Source of the DNA: Chloroflexota bacterium
Lineage (GTDB): Bacteria > Chloroflexota > Dehalococcoidia > UBA1151 > UBA1328
DNA: 14,889 bases
Reading direction: 5' to 3'
NCBI GenBank assembly: GCA_002687335.1
Contig: NYZY01000067.1
Coordinates: forward strand, 1 to 14,889
A model generated the notes under the pieces. That model was not told the DNA's origin and searched no databases. It was given only the letters and a program-made list of their open reading frames with translations. The translations under genes were made by a program, and so were the position numbers. Position 1 is the first letter of the stretch. Every line of letters begins with the position of its first letter. Positions 13,814 through 14,889 of this stretch are shown here, piece by piece.

Positions 13814-14704
13814 ATGCAGGCAACATCAATTTTTCACCAAGATCTCGGCGAACCAGAAGCTCCGGTTCTTCTTTCCGACGGTAGGTGGGCGGTTGTTGAA
13901 ATGAGCCCAGAAAAAGGATGTGTTTCCGTTATTTCGCGAGATGGACTGACCAAAAATGTTGTAGCTAGGACGGGCCGTCCAAATGGGATGCTTGTCGACT
14001 CTCATGGTACTTTATGGGTGGCTGAATCAATGAATCCTCCATCGATCAAAAAAGTCGAACTTAATGGTTTGTCCGAGGTGATTCTCACTGGTGGTGATGG
14101 TACGAATTTCTTATTTCCTAACGATTTAGCTTTTGGTCCAGATGGAGCGCTATATATGACCGATTCAGGAATTTCCCGATCTGTATTCCAGAAGGCGCGT
14201 GAAAAACGTCTTTCGTATCCTAAAATTGATGGGAAAGTGTTCAGAATTGATCTGCCAAGTCGAAGCGCAACAATTCTTGATGATGGATTGCAATTTGCCA
14301 ATGGTCTAGCGTTTGGCCTAGATGACGCTTTGTATGTAACTGCAACTATAACCGGATTGGTGTACCGGTATGAGTGGAACGATAATGGCACCTTAGGGCC
14401 TAGAGAAGTATTCACTGATTTGGTCGATAGAAATCGTAAATCAGGTTTCACAGGGGGTGATGGATTGGCTGTAGGATCAAATGGGTTTTTATACTGTGCG
14501 GTTGTAGGTCAGGGAGATGTCACTGTTGTAGACACTGCCGGTTCGGTAGTCGAGCGTATCATCGTCGGGGGTGATCAACCGACGAATGTTGCGTTCGGTT
14601 CTAGGGATAGCGGAGATCTTTATGTGACGGTTAAGGATGCAGGTACGCTTGAACGTTATCAGATCGGTATGACTGGTCTACCGTTGTATAGGCAAAGTTT
14701 TTAA
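13814..14704 (+). CDS. SMP-30/gluconolactonase-like beta-propeller protein (paralog C)
   Basis: A 296-residue protein of the SMP-30/gluconolactonase propeller family, no signal peptide. It is only distantly related to the pair at 2385-4358. Candidate metal ligands remain: Glu15 (PEAPVL), Asn163 (FANG) and Asp216 (GDGL). The substrate-side PNDLAFGPDG block is at 102-111, followed by LYMTDSG. Repeated blade motifs (GTLWVAES, GALYMTDS, DALYVTAT, GFLYCAVV, GDLYVTVK) are clear. ATG at 13814 has AGGA seven bases upstream; a TTG two codons earlier is less likely. It probably opens a sugar lactone or related ester. It is transcribed alone, with a promoter shared in form with GH4, and meets the next gene stop to stop. 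Confidence 0.82.
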   Translation: MQATSIFHQDLGEPEAPVLLSDGRWAVVEMSPEKGCVSVISRDGLTKNVVARTGRPNGMLVDSHGTLWVAESMNPPSIKKVELNGLSEVILTGGDGTNFLFPNDLAFGPDGALYMTDSGISRSVFQKAREKRLSYPKIDGKVFRIDLPSRSATILDDGLQFANGLAFGLDDALYVTATITGLVYRYEWNDNGTLGPREVFTDLVDRNRKSGFTGGDGLAVGSNGFLYCAVVGQGDVTVVDTAGSVVERIIVGGDQPTNVAFGSRDSGDLYVTVKDAGTLERYQIGMTGLPLYRQSF

Positions 14705-14889
14705 GGATAGAAATCACTAGCTTGAGTGTCGGTATGGGCAGGACTTGAGTTATGAAAATCGTTTGAGATGACTTTTGTTCCGGCTAAGAACCAGTTGACC
14801 GCGGCGGCAGCTACTTCTGGATCATATCTTGCTAGGAAATTCCCACAGTCTTCTGGTTCGGCTAGAGTCGAATTCCTGGGTTGTTCGTG
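14701..14889 (-). CDS. C-terminal end of an unidentified protein (runs off right edge)
   Basis: The minus-strand frame is open from the right edge for 62 codons to a TAA at 14701-14703, which overlaps the SMP-30 stop (14702-14704). The peptide contains LAEPEDCGNFLARYDPEV and AAAAVNWFLAG, then a polar tail ending DFYP. This looks like real coding sequence (alanine-rich helix, no internal stop, convergent gene packing), but no family is recognised. It could be the end of an enzyme; more upstream sequence is needed to say. Confidence 0.6.
   Translation of the reverse strand, partial: HEQPRNSTLAEPEDCGNFLARYDPEVAAAAVNWFLAGTKVISNDFHNSSPAHTDTQASDFYP

Overview
The window looks like chromosomal DNA of an uncultivated bacterium, most likely Chloroflexota of the SAR202/Dehalococcoidia type. 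This is an inference from three things: a transaldolase and glucose-6-phosphate isomerase pair in the arrangement of the Tal-Pgi fusions seen in that phylum, several SMP-30 sugar lactonases, and an rplI-dnaB-DnaD-helicase-loader cluster. Base composition is moderate (slightly AT-rich by eye). TTG and GTG starts are common and gene spacing is tight. No rRNA, tRNA, insertion sequence or CRISPR array was seen.

Layout. Positions 1-4358 (minus strand) are a carbohydrate block transcribed leftward: two tandem SMP-30/gluconolactonase paralogs, rpiB, tal and the N-terminal third of pgi, which runs off the left edge. tal and pgi are in the same frame, separated only by one TAG codon. Positions 4514-8472 (plus strand) run divergently: a ceramidase-fold protein that has lost its metal-binding histidines, a GH4 glycosidase, an MDR dehydrogenase whose start overlaps the GH4 stop, and a small four-helix membrane protein. 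Positions 8528-13511 (minus strand) are a replication block, in transcription order: rplI (ribosomal protein bL9 with an acidic tail), dnaB, a DnaD-domain protein, a helicase-loader-like protein with two AAA+ domains in one chain, and a protein with one good HIT domain followed by a degenerate copy. The last four genes are chained by start/stop overlaps, one of about 100 nt. Positions 13512-13813 are a divergent spacer with an 18-bp perfect palindrome, a CRP-like dyad and a candidate promoter. It precedes a third SMP-30 gene (plus strand), which meets the tail of an unidentified minus-strand gene at the right edge.

How the parts fit. GH4 releases sugars from glycosides, SMP-30 enzymes open sugar lactones, the MDR enzyme could oxidise or reduce a sugar or polyol, and RpiB/Tal/Pgi pass sugar phosphates into central metabolism. 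A shared promoter-proximal element (CTAAT, then TTATCTAAT-like) upstream of GH4 and of two of the SMP-30 genes suggests common control. The replication block is a self-contained DnaB loading set (helicase, DnaD adaptor, ATPase loader). The most unusual items are the tandem-AAA+ loader, the two domain-decay cases (HIT and ceramidase) and the in-frame TAG between tal and pgi.
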